DNA of 64,000 nucleotides, taken from Sphingomonadales bacterium UBA656 (GTDB lineage: Bacteria > Pseudomonadota > Alphaproteobacteria > Sphingomonadales > Sphingomonadaceae). The translations under genes and the position numbers were made by a program. The DNA is taken from NCBI GenBank assembly GCA_002299895.1, contig DBOC01000014.1, positions 1 through 64,000 of the forward strand. The letters are read 5' to 3'. The notes beneath the pieces are model-generated. The model was given only the letters and a program-made list of their open reading frames with translations, was not told the DNA's origin and did not search any database. This document shows, in pieces, positions 39,936 to 48,585 of this stretch. The stretch's first letter is position 1. The number at the start of each line of letters is the position of its first letter.

Positions 39936-40780
39936 TATTTCAACGTCTTTCGAAATTCGATAAGGTCAACGCGGCGCACTTCGCCGACATTGCCGGGAGC
40001 GAGCTCGCCTAGCACGAACGGGCCATAACGCGTGCGGATTAGGCGGCTTACTTCAAGTCCCAAATGTTCAAGTACGCGGCGAACTTCGCGGTTCTTACCT
40101 TCTGTTAGGGTCATTTCGACCCAGCCATTGCGGCCCGTACGGCGTTCCAGATTGGCGTCTATCTTGCCATATTTCACGCCCTCAATCTCAATGCCGTGGA
40201 TCAGATCTTCCAGCTGCTCTTGACTGACATCGCCAAAGCAGCGTGCGCGGTACGTGCGTTCAACGCCCGTTGAAGGTAATTCCATCTGGCGTTTGAATTC
40301 GCCATCATTGGTAAGCAACAACAAGCCTTCGGTATTCAAATCGAGCCGGCCAATCGGCATAAGACGCGGTAGATCCTTGGGCAGAACGTCATAGATCGTC
40401 TTGCGACCACTAAAGTCACGCTCGGCGGTCAAGCAGCCTTCGGGTTTGTGAAACATGTAGAGCTGCGTAGGCGCCGGCTGACCCACGGCCTTGCCATCCA
40501 CAGCGACACCACGTAGCGATTTCAGCAAGGTTGCGGGTGTTTCCACCTTTTCATTGTTCAGCGTAACCCGGCCGTCGGCAATCATGCGTTCGATTTCGCG
40601 ACGCGATGCAACGCCCGCACGCGCCAGCAGTTTTGCGATACGCTCTTCGCCATCTTTACGTTCCAAAGCACCTTTGCTTGGGCCAGCATTTGGGTTGGGT
40701 TTACGCGACGGTTTGCTGTCCCAACGCAGGCGAGGTGGCTTGGTGGGACGGGCAGGGGCTTTTAAAGGAGGTTTAACCAT
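39935..40780 (-). CDS. rluB: RluB/RsuA-family rRNA pseudouridine synthase
   Basis: A 281-aa pseudouridine synthase of the RsuA/RluB/E/F branch, modifying 23S rRNA. A basic Lys/Pro-rich N-terminal extension (about 1-45) precedes an S4 domain (EERIAKLLARAGVASRREIERMIADG). The catalytic domain contains GRLDLNTEGLLLLTNDG (catalytic Asp) and LTEGKNREVRRVLEHLG. The start at 40780 is chosen for its AAAGGCG ribosome-binding site. RluB versus another branch member cannot be settled here. Confidence 0.9.
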   Translation of the reverse strand: MVKPPLKAPARPTKPPRLRWDSKPSRKPNPNAGPSKGALERKDGEERIAKLLARAGVASRREIERMIADGRVTLNNEKVETPATLLKSLRGVAVDGKAVGQPAPTQLYMFHKPEGCLTAERDFSGRKTIYDVLPKDLPRLMPIGRLDLNTEGLLLLTNDGEFKRQMELPSTGVERTYRARCFGDVSQEQLEDLIHGIEIEGVKYGKIDANLERRTGRNGWVEMTLTEGKNREVRRVLEHLGLEVSRLIRTRYGPFVLGELAPGNVGEVRRVDLIEFRKTLK

Positions 40781-40873
40781 GTCGGCGCCTTTGACGCATA
40801 TTGCTACAAAAGTCACTGGCCATTCAGGAAAATGGCGTTAGTCATCGTCGCAATAAAGACGGAGGGGGTCCAA

Positions 40874-42442
40874 ATGTCGGTCGATTTAATGCGTTTCATC
40901 ATTTTTGCGGGCATTTTGCTCGCTCTGCCATTGATTGCGCTCACTGTTCCGTCTTTCCGGCCATATCTACGCAAAAACCCAGTCATTACCTTTTTGCTGG
41001 GTATTTCGAGCGGCTTTCCGCTGACTTTGCTTGTCGCGACCATGACATTTTGGTTGGCAAAGGTGGGTATCGATACCGCGACCATCGGTTTTGCAGTGGC
41101 GTTGGGCATTCCATACACAATAAAATTCCTCTGGGCGCCGTTGGTCGACAAGCTGCATTTGCCGATTTTAACGAAATTGTTCGGCCAACGTCGAAGCTGG
41201 TTGTTCTTCGTGCAGGCTTTGCTTTTTGTTTCGATCTGGCAATTGGGCGCGAGCAATCCGCAGCCAGGTGACATGGGCATGTTCGCCATTTGGGCTTTGA
41301 TCACGGCGTTCTTATCAGCAACGCAGGACATAGTCATTGACGCCTATCGCATCGAAATACTGGACGAAGAAGAATTCGCGCACGGCACGGCGACAAATCA
41401 GTTTGGCTATCGTACGGGAAACCTGATCGCGGGCGCAGGGACCATCTATTTTGCTTCGCAAGAAGGGCTGGGCCTTGGTTGGTCGACGGCCTATGGCCTG
41501 ACCGCATTTTGCATCATTCCGGCCATTATAGGCGCATTATGGGCGGGGCCTGGCAAGTTTGTGGATCGTTTTGCCCATGTGGAAGGCATGAAGCCAAAGC
41601 AATGGCTAACCGAGGCTGTAATCAACCCGTTCCGCGAGTTTTTAACGCGGCATGGGGCTTTCCTCATCCTCGGCTTTGTCCTTGTCTATAAGGTAGGCGA
41701 TGCCATGGGGCAGGCGATGTTGAGCCCGATGATTGTTGATCTGGGTTTTTCCGATCTGGATTATATTTCGGCCAATAAATTATGGGGGTTTGGGGCGTTG
41801 ATTGTTGGTTCTGCCTTGGGTGCGCCCTTTATCTTATGGCTCGGCATGGGCCGTGCTTTGCTGATTTCGGGCCTATTGATGATGTTCTCCAACATCATGT
41901 TCATGATCTTGGCCGCCACGGGCAATGATTACTGGATGATGGTTGCCGCCATTTGCACGGAGAATTTGACCAGTGGCATCGGACTGACGGTGTTCGCCAC
42001 CTATTTGTCGGGTCTGTCGAGCATCGCTTACACTGCGACGCAATTTGCGCTGCTGTCATCCTTCGCAGGCGTTGGCCGAACGTTCATGGCGGGACCGGCG
42101 GGTATTGTGGCGGAGAATGTCGGTTGGGTGGGCTTTTGGGGCCTTACCGTTGTCGCCGCCATTCCGGGCATGATCTTGCTATGGGTGTTGTGGAGCAAAG
42201 GCTATGTTGTGCAAAGCATCCACCAGGTTGAGGCTGTCGATGAAAAGGCGATGAAGGATCCGGTCGGGCCAATACGCATCTTCGGTTTCTTGCTCGTCGT
42301 CGCGGGGCTGATAGGGCTTCTCCTCTCGCAACCGTTAGAGTTCGCAAATGATATCACATTGTCGTTTGCAGCATTGTTGGTGGCGGGCGGATTACTTGCT
42401 TGGAAGGGGCAGCCGAAGCGCGTGCCTCAGTCCGGCACCTGA
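40874..42442 (+). CDS. ampG: AmpG-like muropeptide permease (MFS)
   Basis: A 522-aa inner-membrane transporter of the AmpG family, importing anhydro-muropeptides for cell-wall recycling. About twelve to fourteen spans are predicted. The SLC33/AmpG motif TQDIVIDAYRIEIL and the opening MSVDLMRFII... WLAKVGID segment fit. The start at 40874 follows GGAGGGGG (40861-40868), an excellent site. A longer in-frame start is less likely. The stop overlaps the convergent folC stop by 16 bp. It is divergent from the rluB gene. Confidence 0.9.
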   Translation: MSVDLMRFIIFAGILLALPLIALTVPSFRPYLRKNPVITFLLGISSGFPLTLLVATMTFWLAKVGIDTATIGFAVALGIPYTIKFLWAPLVDKLHLPILTKLFGQRRSWLFFVQALLFVSIWQLGASNPQPGDMGMFAIWALITAFLSATQDIVIDAYRIEILDEEEFAHGTATNQFGYRTGNLIAGAGTIYFASQEGLGLGWSTAYGLTAFCIIPAIIGALWAGPGKFVDRFAHVEGMKPKQWLTEAVINPFREFLTRHGAFLILGFVLVYKVGDAMGQAMLSPMIVDLGFSDLDYISANKLWGFGALIVGSALGAPFILWLGMGRALLISGLLMMFSNIMFMILAATGNDYWMMVAAICTENLTSGIGLTVFATYLSGLSSIAYTATQFALLSSFAGVGRTFMAGPAGIVAENVGWVGFWGLTVVAAIPGMILLWVLWSKGYVVQSIHQVEAVDEKAMKDPVGPIRIFGFLLVVAGLIGLLLSQPLEFANDITLSFAALLVAGGLLAWKGQPKRVPQSGT

Positions 42443-43767
42443 TCGTTTTGTCGCAACACTTCACCCGCCAAATATAACGATCCGCAGATGAGGACATTGG
42501 TTGGCTCATGCTGACCAGCCATCAACTCCAGCGCCGTAACAATGTCGCTTGCTTGCCGTACATCGGCGATATGCAGATTTGCCCGTGCGATGTCACAAAG
42601 TTCGCCTGGCGTGTGATGTTCATGGCCCTGTATTGGCACTGCAGTTAGCGTTGCAATCTTCGGTGCAAAGGGCGTGAGAAAACCGAGCGCATCCTTATTT
42701 TTCAGCATACCGAGGATGACATGCACCGACGCGCCATTTTCTAGCGTTTTGGCAATGGCCGCGCCTGCATCGGGATTATGGCCGCCGTCGAGCAAGATTT
42801 GCGATCCGTCGGGCAATAATTTGGTCAGTGGTCCCGCGGTCAGTGTTTGCATTCTTGCCGGCCAACGTGTCCATTCCAGCGCGGCGGCCAGCGCTGCCTC
42901 TGGAATATGGATTGCCGTTTGATGGTGCAGCATCGCCACAGCCAATGCCGCATTATCCGCCTGATGCGTGCCAGCCATGCGGGGTAGGGGCAAGGTCAGT
43001 TTCCCTTTGGCGTCGCTGTAATGCAGGCGGCCGTCATAGACCGCCGCGTCCCAGCCTTCGCCGCGCGCATGTAAGATTGCCTTATGCAACGAGGCTTGCT
43101 CAGCAACCGTCTTTGCCATCGACGCGCTATATATTTGCGTAACTAATGGTGCACTGGCTTTGGCAATCCCGGCCTTTTCAAACGCAATCCGGTCCAGCGG
43201 CGGCATTTCGGGCACGCCATCTTCTGCTGCCAACAAAAATGCCTCATGATCCAGTCCCAGCGAGGCAATGCCGCAGGCGACGGGTTTAGCCAAAACATTG
43301 GTGGCATCTAACCGTCCGCCAAGGCCAACCTCAATAATACACGCATTGGCCTTGGTTCGGGCAAAAGCGCAGAAGGCAACGGCGGTGGTGACTTCGAAAA
43401 AGCTCGCTTCCAACCCTTCTGCATGGTCGAGAACTTCGGACAGGAGTGCAGACAAGCTCATATCGTCAATCAACTGCCCTGCGACACGGATACGCTCGTT
43501 AAAGCGCACGAGATGGGGGCTGGAATAGACATGAGCCGTAAGCCCTGCGGCCTCAATTGCGCCACGTAGAAAAGCACAGGTCGAACCCTTGCCATTGGTG
43601 CCAGAGACATGAAAGACAGGCGGGAGGTGATGATGTGGGTTACCAAGCCGGTCCAACAAGGTTGCGATGCGTTCAAGGCCCAAAACATCCTTGCCGGGCG
43701 ACAGCATCGTTAACCGGTCAAGCTGCGCCTGCACGGCAGGATCAGTGGAGGTAGCGTGGTCAGGCAT
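42427..43767 (-). CDS. folC: folylpolyglutamate/dihydrofolate synthase
   Basis: FolC (446 aa) adds glutamate to folates and makes dihydrofolate. GTNGKGSTCAFL (56-67) is the P-loop. VYSSPHLVRFNERI, IEVGLGGRLDATN and GGHNPDAG are family signatures. The ATG at 43767 has AAAGGACA upstream. A longer in-frame start would run through the REP-like hairpin. It follows accD in the same strand block. Confidence 0.94.
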   Translation of the reverse strand: MPDHATSTDPAVQAQLDRLTMLSPGKDVLGLERIATLLDRLGNPHHHLPPVFHVSGTNGKGSTCAFLRGAIEAAGLTAHVYSSPHLVRFNERIRVAGQLIDDMSLSALLSEVLDHAEGLEASFFEVTTAVAFCAFARTKANACIIEVGLGGRLDATNVLAKPVACGIASLGLDHEAFLLAAEDGVPEMPPLDRIAFEKAGIAKASAPLVTQIYSASMAKTVAEQASLHKAILHARGEGWDAAVYDGRLHYSDAKGKLTLPLPRMAGTHQADNAALAVAMLHHQTAIHIPEAALAAALEWTRWPARMQTLTAGPLTKLLPDGSQILLDGGHNPDAGAAIAKTLENGASVHVILGMLKNKDALGFLTPFAPKIATLTAVPIQGHEHHTPGELCDIARANLHIADVRQASDIVTALELMAGQHEPTNVLICGSLYLAGEVLRQNDQVPD

Positions 43768-43780
43768 GGGCTTGTCCTTT

Positions 43781-43807
43781 GTCACTCCCTCAGACGCGGG
43801 AGCGACA
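43781..43807. repeat. REP-like hairpin between accD and folC
   Basis: GTCACTCCCTCAGACGCGGGAGCGACA has arms CTCCC and GGGAG and outer GTC/GAC. It shares the GTCA(C/T)(T/C)CC opening with the REP-like units near rpsB and ilvC. No T-run. Confidence 0.45.
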
Positions 43808-43831
43808 ACAAGTGGTTTTCGCGATATTGGG

Positions 43832-44686
43832 TTACGCCGCTTTCTTCTCCGGCGCGAGATAGCCGATAAGCTGTGACAAAACGCCGCGTAAGTCATGCCG
43901 ATGGGTGACCATGTCGATCATGCCATGCTCCAAGAGATATTCGGCGCGCTGGAAGCCTTCGGGTAGCTTTTCACGGATTGTTTGTTCAATAACGCGCTGC
44001 CCAGCAAAACCGATGAGCGCGCCCGGTTCTGCAATCTGCACATCGCCGAGCATAGCATATGAGGCGGTTACACCGCCCGTGGTCGGATCCGTCAGCACAA
44101 CGATATAGGGCAATCCTGCATCATGCAGCATCTGGATAGCGACCGTCGAACGCGGCATTTGCATCAGGCTCAATATGCCCTCTTGCATACGTGCGCCGCC
44201 CGCTGCGGTGAAGATGACATAAGGGCATTTCGCGCGAATTGCGGCCTTTACAGCATCGATGAATGCCTCACCGACCGCCATGCCCATGGAACCACCCATG
44301 AACGCGAAATCCTGCACGCTGACGATAACGGTTTGTCCGTTAATCTCGCCACGCGCGGTTTTCATGGCGTCTTTTTCGCCCGTTGAAAGGCGCGCCGCCT
44401 TGATCCGGTCGACATATTTTTTGGTGTCTCTGAACTTCAAAGGATCTTCGCCTACGACGGGCGGTTTGAGAATGTCGTAGTTTTCGTTGTCGAATAAAGC
44501 GTCAAAGCGCGCAGCGGGGCCAATACGGCCATGATGATCACATTTGGGGCAGACGGACTGATTTTCTTCAAATTCGCGCAGGAAGACCATCGCCTCGCAA
44601 CCCTTGCATTTGTGCCAGAGCGTTTCGGCGGTCTCGCGCTTGGCGATGAAGGGAATGGCGTTACGGACGCGGGTGACCCAATTCAT
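43832..44686 (-). CDS. accD: acetyl-CoA carboxylase carboxyltransferase subunit beta
   Basis: AccD (284 aa) transfers carboxyl from biotin to acetyl-CoA to form malonyl-CoA in fatty-acid synthesis. The N-terminal zinc ribbon has Cys27, Cys30, Cys46 and Cys49 (HKCKGCEAM and VCPKCDHHG). The carboxyltransferase crotonase fold follows, with TAAGGARMQEGILSL and TDPTTGGVTASYAMLGD. It starts 2 nt after the trpA stop, an arrangement common in alphaproteobacteria. Confidence 0.97.
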   Translation of the reverse strand: MNWVTRVRNAIPFIAKRETAETLWHKCKGCEAMVFLREFEENQSVCPKCDHHGRIGPAARFDALFDNENYDILKPPVVGEDPLKFRDTKKYVDRIKAARLSTGEKDAMKTARGEINGQTVIVSVQDFAFMGGSMGMAVGEAFIDAVKAAIRAKCPYVIFTAAGGARMQEGILSLMQMPRSTVAIQMLHDAGLPYIVVLTDPTTGGVTASYAMLGDVQIAEPGALIGFAGQRVIEQTIREKLPEGFQRAEYLLEHGMIDMVTHRHDLRGVLSQLIGYLAPEKKAA

Positions 44687-44688
44687 GA

Positions 44689-45474
44689 TCAGACCTTTCT
44701 GGCTGCAACAATGACTTGTTTTAAGGATGCCACATAATCGCGAACAGGACCAGCGGCACTCGTTCCATGTTCAGCGACCAATTCTACAATCGCCGAGCCA
44801 ACGACTACGCCATCGGCAACGCGCGCGATATTGGCGGCTTGTTCGGGGGTTCGAACACCAAAGCCGACGGCGATGGGCAGGTCGGTGTGGACCTTCAAGC
44901 GCGCGACGGCTTCGTCGATACTAGTTTGGGCGGCGACTTGTAGGCCGGTGATACCCGCGACGCTGACATAATAAAGGAAACCCGATGCGCCATTCAGGAC
45001 CGTCGGTAAGCGCGTGGCGTCGGTTGTGGGGGTCGCCAAGCGGATAAGGTCAATGCCTGCATTGCGCAGAGCAGGGCCAAGCTCTGGGTCTTCCTCCGGC
45101 GGAATGTCGACGCAGATAACGCCGTCGACGCCCGCTTTGTTGCATTCGGAGGCAAACCAGTCACCGCCGCGGATTGTCATCGGGTTGGCATAACCCATCA
45201 ACACCAAGGGTGTGTCAGGGTGGCGTTTACGAAAGGCCGTGGCGAGGGCGAAGATGTCAGTGGTTTTTGTGCCGGCGTTTAAACTGCGGATATTTGCCTC
45301 TTGAATGGCAGGGCCGTCGGCCATCGGGTCGGTAAACGGCATGCCAAGTTCAATGACATCTGCGCCACCTGCGACGAGCGCATCGAGATTGGCGGTAGTG
45401 TCGCCATCGCCCGCAGTGATGAAGGCAACCAGCGCCGGATGGGATTTAGAAAAGGCGGCGGAGATGCGTGTCAT
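44689..45474 (-). CDS. trpA: tryptophan synthase alpha subunit
   Basis: TrpA (261 aa) is the alpha subunit that cleaves indole-3-glycerol phosphate to indole. Catalytic Glu42 is in IELGMPFTDPMADGP, with Asp53 after it. SVAGITGLQ and GFGVRTPEQAANIARVADGVVVGSAIVE are diagnostic TIM-barrel segments. trpB lies upstream across a 97-bp gap that holds two hairpins. accD follows after 2 nt. Confidence 0.97.
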   Translation of the reverse strand: MTRISAAFSKSHPALVAFITAGDGDTTANLDALVAGGADVIELGMPFTDPMADGPAIQEANIRSLNAGTKTTDIFALATAFRKRHPDTPLVLMGYANPMTIRGGDWFASECNKAGVDGVICVDIPPEEDPELGPALRNAGIDLIRLATPTTDATRLPTVLNGASGFLYYVSVAGITGLQVAAQTSIDEAVARLKVHTDLPIAVGFGVRTPEQAANIARVADGVVVGSAIVELVAEHGTSAAGPVRDYVASLKQVIVAARKV

Positions 45475-45488
45475 TTCGCCACCCTTTT

Positions 45489-45512
45489 GTCATCCCGAAC
45501 TTGTTTCGGGAT
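45489..45512. repeat. REP-like hairpin between trpB and trpA
   Basis: GTCATCCCGAACTTGTTTCGGGAT has arms ATCCCGAA and TTTCGGGAT (one-base offset). It is the clearest copy in this window of the GTCATCCCGAACTTGTTTCGGGAT-type intergenic palindrome seen across sphingomonads. It sits in an operon gap, not at a gene end. Confidence 0.6.
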
Positions 45513-45532
45513 AATACGCGACGGCATTGCCT

Positions 45533-45555
45533 CATCTTGAAGGTAGTTCAAGATG
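45533..45555. other. perfect 9-bp hairpin between trpB and trpA
   Basis: CATCTTGAA (45533-45541) pairs with TTCAAGATG (45547-45555) around GGTAG. It lies 17 bp from the trpB end and next to the REP-like unit. No T-run follows on the minus strand, so it is unlikely to end the trp transcript. Confidence 0.5.
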
Positions 45556-45571
45556 CCGAATATTGGTGTTT

Positions 45572-46813
45572 TCATATCGACGTCCCCAAAGCCTCTGCGA
45601 CAGTGAAGATATCCTTGTCGCCGCGCCCGCACAGGTTTGCGAGGATGATCTGGTCGCGGTTCATCTTCTTGGCTTCGCGTTCAACGGCGGCAATCGCGTG
45701 GGCCGGCTCCAGCGCAGGAATAATACCTTCGGTACGGCACAGCAATTGGAAAGCGGCGAGCGCCTCTGTATCCGTCACACTGTCGTAGCGAACACGGCCA
45801 ATTTCCTTGAGCCAGCTATGTTCCGGACCAATGCCGGGATAATCTAGACCCGCCGAAATTGAATGCGCTTCGGCAATTTGGCCGTCATCGTCTTGCAGCA
45901 AATAGGTTTTGTTACCATGCAGCACGCCGGGGCGTCCGCCTGCAAGACTTGCGGCATGTTCCTTTTCAAGACCATGGCCCGCCGCCTCAATACCGAGCAT
46001 CGCGACCTCCTTGTCATCCAAAAAGGGATGGAAAAGGCCGATTGCGTTTGAACCGCCGCCAATGGCAGCGACCAACAAATCGGGCAGGCGATTGATGCGC
46101 GACAGCATTTGCGCGCGCGCTTCCTTGCCGATCACGCTTTGGAAATCGCGGACCAGTTCGGGATAAGGATGCGGGCCTGCGGCCGTGCCGATAATGTAGA
46201 AAGTGTCATGGACGTTGGCGACCCAGTCACGCAGCCCTTCGTTCATCGCGTCTTTCAAAGTGCCTGCGCCACTGGTGACAGGAATGACCTCCGCGCCCAA
46301 TAAACGCATGCGGAACACATTGGGTTGCTGCCGTTCAATGTCTTTGGCGCCCATATAGATGAAGCAGGGCAGGCCAAAACGGGCACAAACGGTCGCAGTA
46401 GCTACGCCATGTTGACCAGCGCCAGTTTCCGCGATGATGCGCGTCTTACCCATGCGAATGGCGAGCAAAATCTGGCCAATGCAATTGTTGATCTTGTGCG
46501 CGCCGGTATGGTTCAGCTCATCGCGCTTGAACCAGATTTGCGCGCCTTTGCCTGCTGGCGCGTTCTTGCGGACTTCTTCGGTCAGGCGTTCAGCATAATA
46601 AAGCGGTGACGGGCGGCCGACATAATGTTCCAGCAGATCGTCGAACTGCGCGGCAAAAGCCGGGTCTTGCTGCGCGGCCCTATATTCGCGTTCCAAATCG
46701 AGCACGAGCGGCATGAGCGTTTCGGCAACATAGCGCCCGCCGAATTGACCAAAATGGCCACGCTCGTCGGGTTGGTTGCGGAAGGAGTTCGGGGTAGGGT
46801 CAGTGATTGTCAT
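45572..46813 (-). CDS. trpB: tryptophan synthase beta subunit
   Basis: TrpB (413 aa) condenses indole with serine to give tryptophan, using PLP. The PLP-lysine is Lys107 in NHTGAHKINNC. GAGQHGVATATVC and GGGSNAIG are further PLP-binding blocks. The start at 46813 overlaps the trpF end by 14 nt, so trpF-trpB are coupled. A longer start at 46855 would overlap trpF still further. Confidence 0.97.
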   Translation of the reverse strand: MTITDPTPNSFRNQPDERGHFGQFGGRYVAETLMPLVLDLEREYRAAQQDPAFAAQFDDLLEHYVGRPSPLYYAERLTEEVRKNAPAGKGAQIWFKRDELNHTGAHKINNCIGQILLAIRMGKTRIIAETGAGQHGVATATVCARFGLPCFIYMGAKDIERQQPNVFRMRLLGAEVIPVTSGAGTLKDAMNEGLRDWVANVHDTFYIIGTAAGPHPYPELVRDFQSVIGKEARAQMLSRINRLPDLLVAAIGGGSNAIGLFHPFLDDKEVAMLGIEAAGHGLEKEHAASLAGGRPGVLHGNKTYLLQDDDGQIAEAHSISAGLDYPGIGPEHSWLKEIGRVRYDSVTDTEALAAFQLLCRTEGIIPALEPAHAIAAVEREAKKMNRDQIILANLCGRGDKDIFTVAEALGTSI

Positions 46814-47441
46814 AGTCGCGCACCGCTTGGCAGAAGGCCGCAATCTTGTCCACATCCTTGATGCCCGGCGCGGATTCTACGCCCGACGATGTGTCGACCA
46901 ATTGGGCCCGTGTTTGCATCAAAGCGTCTTTTACGTTGTCGGTGTTCAGTCCGCCTGCAAGACCCCAAGGCAGCTTGTGTTTGTGCTCGGTCAGCAAAGA
47001 CCAGTCAAAGCGCGTGCCTGTGCCGCCCGGCAAGGCCTGCGCGGGCGCATCGAACAAGATGAAATTCGCTGCATCAACATATTCATCGGCATTTTTGAGC
47101 GATGCGGCATCCCGAACGCCAAAGGCCTTCCAGATTTCGACGTTCGCGGTGCTTTTCACGGTGCGGAGCCATTGTGCGGTTTCAGATCCATGGAATTGCA
47201 CAATATGGGGTTTGACGACTTCAATAGCCTTGGCGGTAAGGCCTGGCTCAGCGTTCACCAGCAATAGGACAACTTTCAGCGAGGCTGGCGCGCGCATCCG
47301 CAACGCTGCGGCTCGTTCCAATTCAACATGGCGCGGGCTTTTCTCGAAATGGACGAGACCGATATGCGATGCGCCCGCTTTGGCCGCGGCATCGACGGCA
47401 TTCTCGTCCTTAAGTCCGCAAATTTTGATTTGTGTGTGCAT
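46800..47441 (-). CDS. trpF: phosphoribosylanthranilate isomerase
   Basis: TrpF (213 aa) isomerises phosphoribosylanthranilate in tryptophan synthesis. KICGLKDENAVDAAAKAGA carries the catalytic Cys (about residue 8). GLAGGLNTDNVKDAL and DTSSGVESAPGIKDVDKI are conserved. The start at 47441 begins MHTQIKICGL, as in the family. trpB overlaps the end. trpEGDC are not in this window. Confidence 0.96.
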   Translation of the reverse strand: MHTQIKICGLKDENAVDAAAKAGASHIGLVHFEKSPRHVELERAAALRMRAPASLKVVLLLVNAEPGLTAKAIEVVKPHIVQFHGSETAQWLRTVKSTANVEIWKAFGVRDAASLKNADEYVDAANFILFDAPAQALPGGTGTRFDWSLLTEHKHKLPWGLAGGLNTDNVKDALMQTRAQLVDTSSGVESAPGIKDVDKIAAFCQAVRDYDNH

Positions 47442-47513
47442 ATTCGGCCAATAGCCAAACCTTGCGCTCCCGTCATGCGGAAACAGATTCAGCATGAAGG
47501 GGAATGTGAATGC

Positions 47514-48188
47514 TTATAATGTAGCCATAATCGCCCGTGCGGCCTCGTCGGGGCTCTCGGCCTGGGTGATGGGGCGTCCGATGACCAAAACGCTTGCACC
47601 ATCGTCACGGGCCTGTCTGGGCGTCACAGTGCGTTTTTGGTCGGCAGCGGTTCCGCCAGCGGGGCGAAGGCCGGGGACGACGAAGAAACCATCGTTCCAC
47701 GCTTTTTTCGCCGCTTTAACTTCATGTCCCGAACACACAATGCCATCCAGACCAGCTTCCTGCGCGAGTGCTGCCAAACGGGCGACCTGCAAATCGGCGC
47801 TGTCTGCTACGCCAACTCGGTTCAGGTCATGATCGTCCAGGCTGGTCAGCACGGTTACGGCGACCACTTTGGTATGCAAGCCTGCGGCGGCTTTAGCATC
47901 CTCCATCATCGCGCGGCCACCTGTGGCGTGGATGGTTACGATGGCGGGTTCAAGCGTGTTTATTGCCTGCATTGCCTTGGCAACCGTATTGGGAATGTCG
48001 TGCAATTTCAGGTCGAGGAAAATGGGCAGGCCCAGCTTCTGTACTTCATGCACGCCATGGTGGCCATTGGCGCAGAAAAATTCGAGACCAAGCTTTATCC
48101 CGCCAACTTGTCCCTTGATACGGCGTGTCAATTCCAACGCGTCTTCGAGATAGGGTGTGTCGATGGCGACGAAGATCGGGTTGGTCAT
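47514..48188 (-). CDS. pyrF: orotidine 5'-phosphate decarboxylase
   Basis: PyrF (224 aa) decarboxylates OMP to UMP in pyrimidine synthesis. The catalytic array is FLDLKLHDIPNTV with Asp59, Lys61 and Asp64. VPGLRPAGGTAADQKRTVTP is the C-terminal phosphate-binding loop. The ATG overlaps the lapA stop (ATGA), so the two share a transcript. Confidence 0.97.
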   Translation of the reverse strand: MTNPIFVAIDTPYLEDALELTRRIKGQVGGIKLGLEFFCANGHHGVHEVQKLGLPIFLDLKLHDIPNTVAKAMQAINTLEPAIVTIHATGGRAMMEDAKAAAGLHTKVVAVTVLTSLDDHDLNRVGVADSADLQVARLAALAQEAGLDGIVCSGHEVKAAKKAWNDGFFVVPGLRPAGGTAADQKRTVTPRQARDDGASVLVIGRPITQAESPDEAARAIMATL

Positions 48189-48484
48189 ATCGTATCCATA
48201 GCAGTGTAAGCAGGGGGCGGGGCTGCAGGTGGCGGGAAAGTCGATGTCTGCTGGTTACTCTCAAGCGTCAATATGCGCCGTTTTAGCCGCCACATCTGTG
48301 TCCGGTGCAAAAGGTATAAAGGCAAAAATCCAAGCAGGAATGCGACGATCATTAAAGCAGGCAATTTCGTATCTAAACGAAGACTGCCCCAAAGGATGAC
48401 CGATACAGGCGCCCAATTGTTGGTTGCGAACACAATCAACCCGATAATGATCGTCACCCAAATCAGCGTTTTTAGAAATCGCAT
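48185..48484 (-). CDS. lapA: LapA-domain inner-membrane protein
   Basis: A 99-aa protein with two hydrophobic segments near the N-terminus (LIWVTIIIGLIVFATNN and the PALMIVAFLLGFLPLYLLH segment) followed by a Pro-rich tail. It fits the LapA (DUF1049) family, whose E. coli member works with LapB in envelope assembly. Since LPS genes are absent here, another role is possible. GAAGGAGAAG lies upstream of the start. In related genomes ihfB usually precedes it. It is not seen in this window. Confidence 0.75.
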   Translation of the reverse strand: MRFLKTLIWVTIIIGLIVFATNNWAPVSVILWGSLRLDTKLPALMIVAFLLGFLPLYLLHRTQMWRLKRRILTLESNQQTSTFPPPAAPPPAYTAMDTI

Positions 48485-48585
48485 CGTGCGGCTTCTCCTT
48501 CTGATGCATATCTTATGGAAACTTTCCCCTTTTGGGTAGGGGTTAGTGACACTTCATCTCATATGCTTCGAACAATGAAGAATTT

